Below are positions 1 through 5,559 of a stretch of DNA of 5,559 nucleotides, piece after piece. A program made the translations under genes and the position numbers. Position 1 is the first letter of the stretch, and every line of letters begins with the position of its first letter. Source of the DNA: Bacteroidia bacterium (GTDB taxonomy: Bacteria; Bacteroidota; Bacteroidia; Bacteroidales; Azobacteroidaceae); assembly GCA_025996895.1 (NCBI GenBank), contig BNTW01000122.1:1-5559 (forward strand). Direction: 5' to 3'. Below the pieces are notes generated by a model. It did not search any database and had not been told where the DNA came from. It was given only the letters and a program-made list of their open reading frames with translations.

Positions 1-62
1 CGGAGGCCGGAAATATTGCGTATTAAAAATAAATTTTGTATATTACGCGCGTGAGAAAAAAG

Positions 63-95
63 ACGCGTTACAAGGCACATAACGCGTGAATTTTT
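63..95 (+). terminator. possible terminator hairpin (weak)
   Basis: ACGCGTTA at 63-70 is the exact reverse complement of TAACGCGT at 80-87, giving an 8-bp stem with a 9-base loop. It is followed after three bases by a run of five T (91-95). The shape fits a modest rho-independent terminator for a gene ending left of the window. The stem is short and the words also belong to a local CGCGT cluster, so a protein-binding site is an equally open reading. Confidence 0.35.
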
Positions 96-289
96 GTTAA
101 ACCGCCAGGTGAGTAATGTGTGTGTGTATCATATTATTTTGCATTTTTTAAAATAATTTGATATGTTTTACAACATAAAAGTACTTTATTAAAAACAGCA
201 AAAAATGTGCCAAAATAAAAGCAGGATGAGAAAGTTATTGTTTAGATATAACGAATAACTCACAAAAAAGTTCAAAAAAACATGAAAAA

Positions 290-321
290 TTTTTTAATCA
301 GGTAAAAACTAACTATTTTTG
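290..321 (+). promoter_or_regulatory. Bacteroidota-type promoter for the Nudix gene
   Basis: TATTTTTG at 314-321 matches the Bacteroidota -7 consensus TAnnTTTG perfectly. A T run at 290-295 sits about where the -33 TTTG element is expected (roughly 20 bases upstream) but lacks the G, so that half is weak. The start codon at 339 is only 17 bases past the -7 box, implying an untranslated leader of about 10-12 bases. Confidence 0.5.
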
Positions 322-338
322 TCAAATAAAAAAGCAGC

Positions 339-839
339 ATGGACGAGTTATTTCCTTGGATTGAGCCTTCGGGTGAGGTAATCGGTGCAGTTTCGAGAAG
401 CGAGTGCCATAATGGTAGTAAAAAATTACATCCTGTCATTCATTTGCATGTTTTTAATTCCAAAGGGGAATTGCTTTTGCAAAAACGCGCTGAAAATAAA
501 GACATTCAACCGGGGCGATGGGACACTTCGGTCGGCGGACATATTGATTATGGTGAACAAGTAGAAGAGGCGTTGTTTCGCGAAGCCAACGAAGAATTAG
601 GTTTAAAAACATTTGTACCGCAGTTTCTTCGCTCGTATATTTTTGAATCGGAAATAGAGAAGGAAAGAGTGTATGCCTACCGGACGGTTTATGAAGGGCC
701 TTTTTCATTCGGTAAAGACGAAATCGACGAAATCCGGTTTTGGTCGATACCGGAAATCCGCGAAAATATAGGAAAAGCTGTTTTCACCTCGAATTTTGAA
801 GACGAATTTCAATTTTTAGAAACTTTAAAAACAATATAA
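339..839 (+). CDS. Nudix hydrolase, IDI-like/YfcD-type
   Basis: This is a cytosolic Nudix-fold pyrophosphohydrolase of 166 residues, which would cleave a nucleoside diphosphate linked to another moiety using divalent metal. The Nudix box is intact at residues 67-89: G67, E73, R81-E82, E85-E86 and G88-L89 fit the Gx5Ex7REUxEExGU pattern exactly. The N-terminal part (residues 6-62, with WIEPSGEVIG, then FNSKGELLLQKR, then QPGRWD) resembles the YfcD/isopentenyl-diphosphate-isomerase-like branch. The true isomerase's catalytic Cys motif is absent (TSVGGH stands there instead), so a hydrolase is the better call. The substrate cannot be predicted. The ATG at 339 lies 17 bases after a good -7 box. 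The lipoprotein gene begins 9 bases after the stop, suggesting co-transcription, although the two products act in different compartments. Confidence 0.9.
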   Translation: MDELFPWIEPSGEVIGAVSRSECHNGSKKLHPVIHLHVFNSKGELLLQKRAENKDIQPGRWDTSVGGHIDYGEQVEEALFREANEELGLKTFVPQFLRSYIFESEIEKERVYAYRTVYEGPFSFGKDEIDEIRFWSIPEIRENIGKAVFTSNFEDEFQFLETLKTI

Positions 840-848
840 ATAAAAAAT

Positions 849-1661
849 ATGAAACAAAGCAAGTTATTTTTAGCTATTTTAGTGATTATGGGTGTCTTAT
901 CCTCCTGTAAAAGCAAACAGCAGTTTCAAACTCCCGATGTAGGCAGGATCGGCCCGACCGTTCAAAATTCGCGGACTTCTTATGATTGGCCGGGAACTTA
1001 TACCGGCGTTGTTCCCTGTGCCGATTGTTCGGGCATTGCCGTAGAACTGACGTTGAATTCCGATTTGACGTATGTACAGAAACTGACCTACGACAACAAT
1101 CCGGCGAAATCTTTCACCCATTCCAGTAGTTTTACGTGGAATGACGCAGGTACGGACATCGCTTTGAAAGGCGACCGGGAAGGCGAAGGTTTTGACAAAT
1201 ACATCGTGCTGGACGGAAAATTGATTCTGCTGGACATCAACGGCGAATTGATTTCGGGCGAAAGTATTAACAACTATATCCTGACGAAAGGGGCGAAAGC
1301 CGTTGCCGTTCATTCCGAATTGACAGGCAAACGATGGAAATTAGTTGAATTGATGGGACAACCGGTTAGTTATTCCGAAGGACAAACAGAAGCTTACATC
1401 ACTTTTTCTGTAGACGGAAAAGTAAGCGGGAATGGTGGTTGCAATGGTTTCGGTGGAACTTATACGTTGCAGGACGGTAACCGTATTCGCTTTTCGCAAA
1501 TGGTTGCTACGCTGAAAATGTGTTTGGATATGACGACGGAAACCGGCTTTTTGAAAGTGTTGGAAACAGCCGACAATTACAATCTGAACGGTGATAAATT
1601 AGTGTTAAACCGGGCACGTATGGCACCATTGGCACGATTTGAAGCAGTATATATGCAATAA
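849..1661 (+). CDS. lipoprotein with NlpE-like and META (HslJ-like) domains
   Basis: This is a predicted envelope lipoprotein of 270 residues. A short charged N-terminus and hydrophobic segment (residues 5-17) lead to a lipobox LSSC, with lipidation expected on C20. Residues about 46-145 form an NlpE N-terminal-like domain: WPGTYTGVVPCADCSGI carries the family's CxxC pair (C57, C60), followed by a beta-rich stretch ending in a YIL strand. Residues about 157-267 are a META domain like that of HslJ: it opens with LTGKRWKLVEL, has the hallmark GGCNGFGGTY (196-205), and keeps a MCLDM segment (224-228) where the family has its Thr-x-Met-Ala-Cys-like motif. In E. coli, NlpE senses envelope stress and copper, and HslJ is a heat-inducible outer-membrane lipoprotein; the combined protein is probably an envelope stress or surface lipoprotein, but its role is inferred. 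The gene starts 9 bases after the Nudix stop and ends just before a strong terminator. Confidence 0.88.
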   Translation: MKQSKLFLAILVIMGVLSSCKSKQQFQTPDVGRIGPTVQNSRTSYDWPGTYTGVVPCADCSGIAVELTLNSDLTYVQKLTYDNNPAKSFTHSSSFTWNDAGTDIALKGDREGEGFDKYIVLDGKLILLDINGELISGESINNYILTKGAKAVAVHSELTGKRWKLVELMGQPVSYSEGQTEAYITFSVDGKVSGNGGCNGFGGTYTLQDGNRIRFSQMVATLKMCLDMTTETGFLKVLETADNYNLNGDKLVLNRARMAPLARFEAVYMQ

Positions 1662-1665
1662 ATTA

Positions 1666-1707
1666 CAAGCCCTGTTAAATCATTCTTTAACAGGGCTTGC
1701 TTTTTTT
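1666..1707 (+). terminator. rho-independent terminator after the lipoprotein gene
   Basis: A perfect 14-bp stem (1666-1679 with 1686-1699, core AAGCCCTGTTAAA) encloses a 6-base loop (1680-1685) and is followed by one C and seven T (1701-1707). The hairpin begins 5 bases after the lipoprotein stop codon. On the minus strand the same stem follows the cysK stop by 6 bases, but its trailing tract (TAATTTATT) is poorer in T, so it may serve both convergent genes with better efficiency on the plus strand. Confidence 0.92.
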
Positions 1708-2653
1708 ACAACGGATATTCGTCGAATGCAAATAATACAGTAGATAAGTACCGTTCACCCGTGTCGGGAAGAATGGTTACAATTGTTTTACCTGCATTTT
1801 CGGGACGTTTAGCGATTTGCGTAGCAGCAAACGCGGCTGCGCCCGAAGAAATTCCTACTAATAAACCTTCCTGCTTGGCCAATTCGCGACCGGTGCGAAT
1901 AGCATCGTCGTTGCTCACTTTAAAAATTTCATCGACTACCGCCGGATTGTAGGTTTGAGGAACAAATCCTGCACCGATACCTTGAATTTTATGCGATCCG
2001 GGATTTCCACCGGAAAGTACGGGAGAATCCGCCGGCTCAACGGCTACCACTTTTATATTCGGGTTATGTTTTTTCAACACTTCCCCTACCCCGCTCACCG
2101 TACCGCCTGTACCCACACCGGCAACGAAAATGTCAATTTTTCCGTCGGTATCATCCCAGATTTCTACGGCTGTCGTCCGCTTATGTACCTCAGGATTAGC
2201 CGGATTTTCAAACTGTTGCAAAATCACTGCATTCGGATTGCCTGATTTCAATTCGAGTGCTTTGGCAATCGCACCCTTCATCCCTTCAGCCCCCGGCGTC
2301 AGCACAAGGTTTGCACCCAACGCTTTCAGCAGGTTGCGCCGTTCAATACTCATCGTTTCGGGCATCGTCAAAGTCAATTTATAGCCTTTGGAAGCCGATA
2401 CAAACGCCAATCCGATACCGGTGTTTCCGCTCGTCGGCTCAATCAATTCACTTCCCGGCTTGAGAACGCCCTTCTTTTCGGCGTCTTCAATCATCGACAA
2501 CGCGATACGGTCTTTCACACTCGAAGCCGGATTAAACGCTTCAATTTTACCAATTAAACGCGCGTCCAAGCCATGCAATTTATTGTAATTGGAGAACTCC
2601 AACAACGGCGTGTTTCCAATCAAATCCGTCAAATTTTTCGCTATTTTTCCCAT
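1706..2653 (-). CDS. cysK: cysteine synthase A (O-acetylserine sulfhydrylase)
   Basis: This cytosolic PLP enzyme makes L-cysteine and acetate from O-acetylserine and sulfide. At 315 residues it has normal family length. The PLP-binding lysine is K47 in [11 protein letters not shown]. The substrate-carboxylate loop TSGNTG is at 74-79, the glycine-rich phosphate-binding loop GTGGT at 181-185, and the [11 protein letters not shown] segment at 222-232 marks the CysK rather than the CysM/CBS type. The SSGA near 269-272 supplies the serine facing the pyridine nitrogen, and the C-terminal DTGERYLST block is intact, so the enzyme should be active. The ATG at 2653-2651 follows a good -7 box on the minus strand. 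The gene stands alone: no cysE or sulfate-assimilation gene is within the window. Its stop codon overlaps the T tract of the facing terminator. Confidence 0.96.
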   Translation of the reverse strand: MGKIAKNLTDLIGNTPLLEFSNYNKLHGLDARLIGKIEAFNPASSVKDRIALSMIEDAEKKGVLKPGSELIEPTSGNTGIGLAFVSASKGYKLTLTMPETMSIERRNLLKALGANLVLTPGAEGMKGAIAKALELKSGNPNAVILQQFENPANPEVHKRTTAVEIWDDTDGKIDIFVAGVGTGGTVSGVGEVLKKHNPNIKVVAVEPADSPVLSGGNPGSHKIQGIGAGFVPQTYNPAVVDEIFKVSNDDAIRTGRELAKQEGLLVGISSGAAAFAATQIAKRPENAGKTIVTILPDTGERYLSTVLFAFDEYPL

Positions 2654-2680
2654 ACACTTCTAATTAAATTATCTTTTATG

Positions 2681-2712
2681 CAAATATAGATGTTTTTTTA
2701 TTATGCTGCAAT
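2681..2712 (-). promoter_or_regulatory. Bacteroidota-type promoter for cysK
   Basis: Read on the minus strand, TATATTTG (2688-2681) is a perfect -7 TAnnTTTG element. ATTG (2712-2709) lies 20 bases upstream of it and matches three of four bases of the -33 TTTG element at the usual spacing. The cysK start is 27 bases beyond the -7 box, giving a leader of about 20 bases. No cysteine riboswitch, attenuator or clear operator is visible. Confidence 0.6.
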
Positions 2713-2734
2713 ACCACGTTTATAGTATTTTTAG

Positions 2735-2742
2735 TACATTTG
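2735..2742 (+). promoter_or_regulatory. -7 element of promoter for the exported-protein operon
   Basis: TACATTTG is a perfect match to the Bacteroidota -7 consensus TAnnTTTG and lies 16 bases before the ATG at 2759, so the leader would be about 10 bases. I see no good TTTG at the -33 position (around 2711-2717). That area overlaps the -33 region of the divergent cysK promoter, so the two promoters are effectively back to back. Confidence 0.45.
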
Positions 2743-2758
2743 TGCAAATTATTACGAC

Positions 2759-4150
2759 ATGAAAAGCAAAATTCTCTTTGTATTGATTTTTCTCTGCCTC
2801 CCTGTCTGGTGCAATGCACAGGCGATTTATAAGAAAAATTCCATTCGCTACAGCGGTGTAGAAGAAAAACGGATCTATCATTTGTATAACAAGAAAAAAA
2901 ATCCGTCATGCAGTATTAAAATCAACTATTTTTATCCCGAATTTTACACGCAAAACGTTGTTTCACAAACGATTGACAGAATTTTCCTCAGCGATTTTTT
3001 CGGACAGGAATACGTTGCTCTTTCGCCCAAAGAGGCTATTAAAAAGTATGCCGAAAATTATATCAATCAATATAAGGAGAAATTTGAACTGTCGAGACTT
3101 TATGCGGAAGAAAGCGAAAAAGTGAAAGAGAACGAGGAAGCCCAGCAGGACATGGATGTTCTTTATACGCAGGAAAAAATCATGCGCAACACGATTTTTT
3201 TCAATCAGGGAGACATAATCAGTATGGTGATTAACGTGTATGAATTTACCGGCGGGGTGCATGGATCGGCTTTTACGCGCGGAAGCATTTTAGATCTTCG
3301 TACCGGCAAAAAAATAAAATACGAAGATGTTTTTTATGAAAACACACAGGATTCTATTTCCAACTTACTGTATAGCAATCTTTTGAAAGCGAGAAAATAT
3401 CAAAGTGAAGATGAAATGACAGCTGACGGCTTCGATTTCGACACTATTCCGCCGACCGATAATTTTGTGGCTGACGATGAGGGACTTACCTTTATTTACG
3501 ACCCCTACGAATTGGGTGCATACGTGCTGGGAATTGTGGAAATTTCTGTTCCCTATTCCGATTTGGTGTATTATATGAAACCCGAATGTACGTTGTTTCG
3601 CTGGGCGGAAAGTTCGCATGCCGGCAATCAAATCAAATTCGGAACGACGGTGTTGCAACAAGATTCCGTGCTGATACAATTCACTTATCCAACCGTTTAT
3701 CACAATTCAACGGTGTTGCAAAAGTTGCAAAAGGTTTTTGTCGAAAATGCTTTTGGAAAAGAAATTAGCTCTTTTTCGCCGACAGACGCACCGGGTGCCT
3801 TCTATAACAAAGAATTTCCAAATCCGGAAAAAACGACTATTTATTTGCAAACCAATACGTTTTATTATAATTGGAACAACCTGATAAGTTATACGGTCGA
3901 AAAGCCCAACCGGCAAGAGGGTTTTATTGTCGATATGCAAACACAGAAAAATTGCGTTTTTTCGGATTTGTTCCGTCCCGACAGCCGGAAAGAAATAGCA
4001 CGGTTGTTGAAAAATGAGCCGACCGATAATTTTTATACCGACGGAAACGGGATTACTTTTATATATAGTCCCACGCAAAAAATAACGCTTTCATACACTG
4101 AAATCGAACCTTTTTTGCGGGAAAATTCCCCTCTATTACACACAAATTAA
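2759..4150 (+). CDS. exported protein with two DUF4163/DUF3298-like modules (RsiV-like)
   Basis: This is a 463-residue protein of unknown function with a Sec signal peptide: hydrophobic residues 5-17, and cleavage likely after A20 (CNA|QA) or A22. It is not a lipoprotein, since W17 precedes C18. Module 1 (about 50-275) starts with a beta-rich DUF4163-like part (IKINYFYPEFY at 53-63). A highly charged, probably helical stretch follows (91-143), then the DUF3298 hallmark YEFTGGVHGS (161-170), LDLRTGKKIKYEDVF (178-192) and LTFIYDPYELGAYVLG (243-258). This resembles the extracellular domain of RsiV-like proteins, which bind lysozyme in Bacillus; here that is only a fold-level analogy. Module 2 (about 300-452) repeats the same order in shorter form: YPTVY, FGKEISSFSPTDA, FIVDMQTQKNCVFSDLF, then PTDNFYTDGNGITFIY. 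It lacks the GGVHG loop and the charged helix. The protein is probably periplasmic or surface-exposed. It heads a tight forward operon, with the next gene 11 bases downstream. Confidence 0.85.
   Translation: MKSKILFVLIFLCLPVWCNAQAIYKKNSIRYSGVEEKRIYHLYNKKKNPSCSIKINYFYPEFYTQNVVSQTIDRIFLSDFFGQEYVALSPKEAIKKYAENYINQYKEKFELSRLYAEESEKVKENEEAQQDMDVLYTQEKIMRNTIFFNQGDIISMVINVYEFTGGVHGSAFTRGSILDLRTGKKIKYEDVFYENTQDSISNLLYSNLLKARKYQSEDEMTADGFDFDTIPPTDNFVADDEGLTFIYDPYELGAYVLGIVEISVPYSDLVYYMKPECTLFRWAESSHAGNQIKFGTTVLQQDSVLIQFTYPTVYHNSTVLQKLQKVFVENAFGKEISSFSPTDAPGAFYNKEFPNPEKTTIYLQTNTFYYNWNNLISYTVEKPNRQEGFIVDMQTQKNCVFSDLFRPDSRKEIARLLKNEPTDNFYTDGNGITFIYSPTQKITLSYTEIEPFLRENSPLLHTN
2906..3583 (+). repeat. module 1 of an internal protein duplication
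   Basis: This stretch encodes residues 50-275 of the exported protein, the complete DUF4163/DUF3298-like copy with the GGVHG loop. Its segment PTDNFVADDEGLTFIY (232-247) shares 11 of 16 residues with PTDNFYTDGNGITFIY (421-436) in module 2. At DNA level, GCCGACCGATAATTTT is identical at 3451-3466 and 4018-4033, in the same reading frame. Confidence 0.7.
3656..4114 (+). repeat. module 2 of an internal protein duplication (shorter, diverged)
   Basis: This stretch encodes residues 300-452. Landmarks match module 1 in order: YPTVY (310-314) with YPEFY (59-63), FGKE (332-335) with FGQE (81-84), SPTDA (340-344) with SPKEA (89-93), SDLF (402-405) with EDVF (189-192), and PTDNF at 421-425 with 232-236. 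The charged helix and the GGVHG loop of module 1 are missing here. Confidence 0.7.
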
Positions 4151-4161
4151 CAAATAAAGAT

Positions 4162-5136
4162 ATGGAAAAGACGTATAATTGGGCGATTCTCGGCGCAGGC
4201 CACATCGCCAACAAGTTTGCCGAAGGATTGAAAATATTGCCGAATGCCCGGCGTTACGCCATCGCTGCCCGCTCATTGGAGCGTGCGGAAGTTTTTAGAC
4301 AAAATCACGGTTTTGAAAAGGCTTACGGCTCATACGAGGAAATGGTAAAAGACCCGAATATTGATGCGGTGTATATTTCAACCACCAATAACTTGCATTT
4401 CGAGCATACGCTGTTGTGTTTGGAAGCCGGAAAAGCCGTTTTGTGCGAAAAACCGTTTGCCTCAAATTTAGCACAGGTGGAGAAAATGATAGCAACAGCG
4501 CGGGAAAAGAACGTGTTTTTGATGGAAGCCTTATGGTCGCGCTTTTTGCCGAGCATGATACAATTTAAGCAGGAAGTTGAAAACGAAAGTATCGGCAAAC
4601 CATCGCTCTTACAATGCGATTTCGGCTATATTTCGCCGTTTAGCCCGCACAGCCGGCTGTACGACCCTGCACTGGGTGGCGGATCCGTGCCTGACATCGG
4701 CATTTATCCGATATTTGTGGCGATGTATCTGTTCGGTTATCCGACCGAAATCAAGGTGAGTTCTATCCCCTCTCCTACCGGAACAGACTGGACAACGGCG
4801 ATATTGTTCAAACACTCGGGCGGTGAAATCAGCATGTTAAGTTCTTCTTTTGCAGCGGTTTTGAGCAATGAATCCCGTTTGTACGGGAGCAACGGCCAAC
4901 TGAAACTACACAAAATGTTTCACATGATTACGCGCCTGACCGTCAGCCGAAATAACGAGCAGGAAACAGAAATTCCGACACCTTCCGCCGGCAACGGCTA
5001 CAACTACGAAGCGGCCGAAGTAATGACTTGTTTAGACAAAGGACTTGTGGAAAGTCCGGGCATGTCGTGGCAATTTTCGCTGGATTTGATAAAATTAATC
5101 GACACCGTTTCGGCATTAGCAGCAAAAGCAAAATGA
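4162..5136 (+). CDS. Gfo/Idh/MocA family NAD(P)-dependent oxidoreductase
   Basis: This cytosolic dehydrogenase of 324 residues has normal family length. The N-terminal Rossmann fold shows the dinucleotide motif GAGHIA (11-16) and AARS at 36-39, a likely contact for the cofactor ribose or phosphate. The catalytic motif EKP is at 96-98 (K97). MEALWSRFLP (121-130) and the LGGGSVPDIGIYP block (171-183), with D178 and Y182, place it near the dihydrodiol dehydrogenase / NADP-xylose dehydrogenase branch of the family. It probably oxidises or reduces a sugar or other polyol, but the substrate cannot be read from sequence. The C-terminal half is the usual alpha/beta sheet domain and looks complete. 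The ATG lies 11 bases after the upstream stop, and its TGA overlaps the next gene's ATG (ATGA at 5133-5136), so translation of the two is probably coupled. Confidence 0.93.
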   Translation: MEKTYNWAILGAGHIANKFAEGLKILPNARRYAIAARSLERAEVFRQNHGFEKAYGSYEEMVKDPNIDAVYISTTNNLHFEHTLLCLEAGKAVLCEKPFASNLAQVEKMIATAREKNVFLMEALWSRFLPSMIQFKQEVENESIGKPSLLQCDFGYISPFSPHSRLYDPALGGGSVPDIGIYPIFVAMYLFGYPTEIKVSSIPSPTGTDWTTAILFKHSGGEISMLSSSFAAVLSNESRLYGSNGQLKLHKMFHMITRLTVSRNNEQETEIPTPSAGNGYNYEAAEVMTCLDKGLVESPGMSWQFSLDLIKLIDTVSALAAKAK

Positions 5137-5480
5137 AATTTCGGACGGAAATACCGCTCGCGACAAGCGATTTTTCGATTTCGCACGCCGACAAAATCGG
5201 GATGATAGGCTCGTGTTTTACGGAAAACGTCTCGGAAAAACTACTTCAGGCAGGATTTGAGGTGTTGGTCAATCCGTTCGGCATTGTGTATAATCCGGTT
5301 TCGCTGGCGAACGGTTTGTGTGACTTGCTCCACCGGAAAATCTACACCGAAGCGGATATTTTTCTTCACGACGGCGTTTATCACAGTTTTGCGCACCACA
5401 GCCGTTTTTCGGGAACAAACAAAGAAGCGGTTTTAACCCACATTGCAGCTTCGCGCTCAAAAAGTTATAAAATAAGTTAA
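5133..5480 (+). CDS. GSCFA-family protein, truncated at C-terminus (probable pseudogene)
   Basis: I chose the ATG at 5133 because it forms an ATGA overlap with the upstream stop and gives the typical family N-terminus MKFRTEIP. The family-naming motif appears as GSCFTEN (residues 26-32), followed by NPFGIVYNP (47-55) and HSFAHHSRFSG (84-94), all typical of the GSCFA domain (PF08885). Members are usually a little over 300 residues. This frame stops after 115, and recognisable family sequence ends near residue 104-106 (about 5450). The last residues (SRSKSYKIS) come from AT-rich DNA unlike the rest of the gene. The family resembles SGNH-type hydrolases and has no firmly established substrate that I can name. 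The remaining fragment lacks two thirds of the domain and is unlikely to work. An assembly break or a recent insertion would explain it equally well. Confidence 0.8.
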   Translation: MKFRTEIPLATSDFSISHADKIGMIGSCFTENVSEKLLQAGFEVLVNPFGIVYNPVSLANGLCDLLHRKIYTEADIFLHDGVYHSFAHHSRFSGTNKEAVLTHIAASRSKSYKIS

Positions 5481-5559
5481 TAAATCACCCCATTTTGCCT
5501 GTTTAAATGTTAAATTTCAGGCATATCCAATGGTGGCATTTTGTAACATGTTGATTATT
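5455..5559. other. unassigned AT-rich DNA interrupting the GSCFA gene
   Basis: Composition changes abruptly near 5455-5460 and nothing downstream continues the GSCFA protein in any frame. The stretch holds GCCTG (5497-5501) and its reverse complement CAGGC (5518-5522), a 5-bp stem with a 16-base loop. Short frames run off the right edge: plus strand from ATG 5530 (MVAFCNMLII), and minus strand ending in IINMLQNATIGYA with its stop at 5519-5517. The layout could be the end of an insertion sequence with a transposase start or end inside it. Too little is visible to name one, and no terminal inverted repeat or target duplication can be shown. Confidence 0.4.

Larger units (their letters stand above)
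1..338. other. AT-rich non-coding leader region with CGCGT-rich cluster at left
   Basis: No convincing gene lies here. The first ~26 bases are richer in GC than the rest and could be the tail of an upstream gene: one forward frame reads EAGNIAY and stops at 24-26, but other frames stay open to 52-54 or 80-82, so the choice is a guess. Positions 45-89 hold CGCGT-type words: palindrome ACGCGCGT at 45-52, and an inverted repeat at 63-70/80-87. From about 100 onward the DNA is strongly AT-rich, with a (TG)5 run at 117-127, an AT-only inverted repeat at 133-140/150-157, and a small 6-bp hairpin at 162-167/172-177. The only regulatory element I would defend strongly is the -7 promoter element at 314-321. 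Confidence 0.5.

Noticed and set aside
117..127. (TG)5 run as a phase-variable tract
   Set aside because: It is too short and about 200 bases from the nearest start, outside the promoter elements, so no effect on expression can be argued.
133..177. Small hairpins (133-140/150-157 and 162-167/172-177)
   Set aside because: They are AT-only or just 6 bp in a strongly AT-rich stretch, where such pairings arise by chance.
339..839. Isopentenyl-diphosphate delta-isomerase
   Set aside because: The N-terminal half resembles that family, but the catalytic Cys region is replaced by TSVGGH and the classical Nudix box is complete, so a Nudix hydrolase fits better.
897..1313. 138-codon minus-strand frame
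   Set aside because: It lies wholly antisense to the lipoprotein gene, has no recognisable family motif, and is a codon-bias shadow.
2759..2824. Lipoprotein signal on the exported protein (C18)
   Set aside because: The residue before the cysteine is Trp, which does not fit a lipobox; signal peptidase I cleavage near CNA|QA is more likely.
3707..4078. 123-codon minus-strand frame
   Set aside because: It is antisense to the exported protein, whose duplicated module is clearly the coding signal; no motif or promoter was seen for it.
5028..5132. Upstream extension of the GSCFA gene to the ATG at 5028
   Set aside because: The extension lies inside the oxidoreductase in another frame and does not resemble GSCFA N-termini; the ATGA-coupled start at 5133 does.
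1..5559. CRISPR array, tRNA, rRNA or a defence island
   Set aside because: No regularly spaced repeats, no tRNA- or rRNA-like segments and no nuclease, toxin or other defence-family motifs were seen on either strand.

Overview
The window looks like chromosomal DNA from a member of the Bacteroidota, most likely Bacteroidales. The evidence is the gene content (GSCFA-family protein, NlpE-META lipoprotein, duplicated DUF3298-type exported protein), the lack of strong Shine-Dalgarno sequences before the starts, and perfect matches to the Bacteroidota -7 promoter element TAnnTTTG upstream of three genes. Genus cannot be fixed from this sequence alone.

Layout: positions 1-338 are AT-rich and hold no convincing gene. 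They carry a CGCGT-rich cluster with a hairpin near 63-87 and a promoter just before the first gene. A forward pair follows: a Nudix hydrolase (339-839) and, 9 bases on, a lipoprotein joining an NlpE-like domain to a META domain (849-1661). A strong hairpin terminator (1666-1707) separates this pair from the convergent cysK (2653-1706, minus strand), which encodes O-acetylserine sulfhydrylase, the last step of cysteine synthesis. A 105-base divergent promoter region (2654-2758) then leads into a second forward unit: an exported protein with two copies of a DUF4163/DUF3298-like module (2759-4150), a Gfo/Idh/MocA oxidoreductase (4162-5136), and a GSCFA-family gene (5133-5480) that overlaps the oxidoreductase by 4 bases.

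The GSCFA reading frame is only 115 codons, about a third of the usual length. It runs into AT-rich, unrelated-looking sequence near 5455-5480 that continues to the window edge. This suggests an insertion, rearrangement or other break there. The identity of the downstream DNA cannot be determined from the roughly 80-100 bases visible.

The genes are mostly housekeeping or envelope functions, and nothing here amounts to a demonstrable new defence or mobile system. The points most worth a second look are the internal duplication in the 463-residue exported protein, the broken GSCFA gene with its junction, and the repeat cluster at the left edge.
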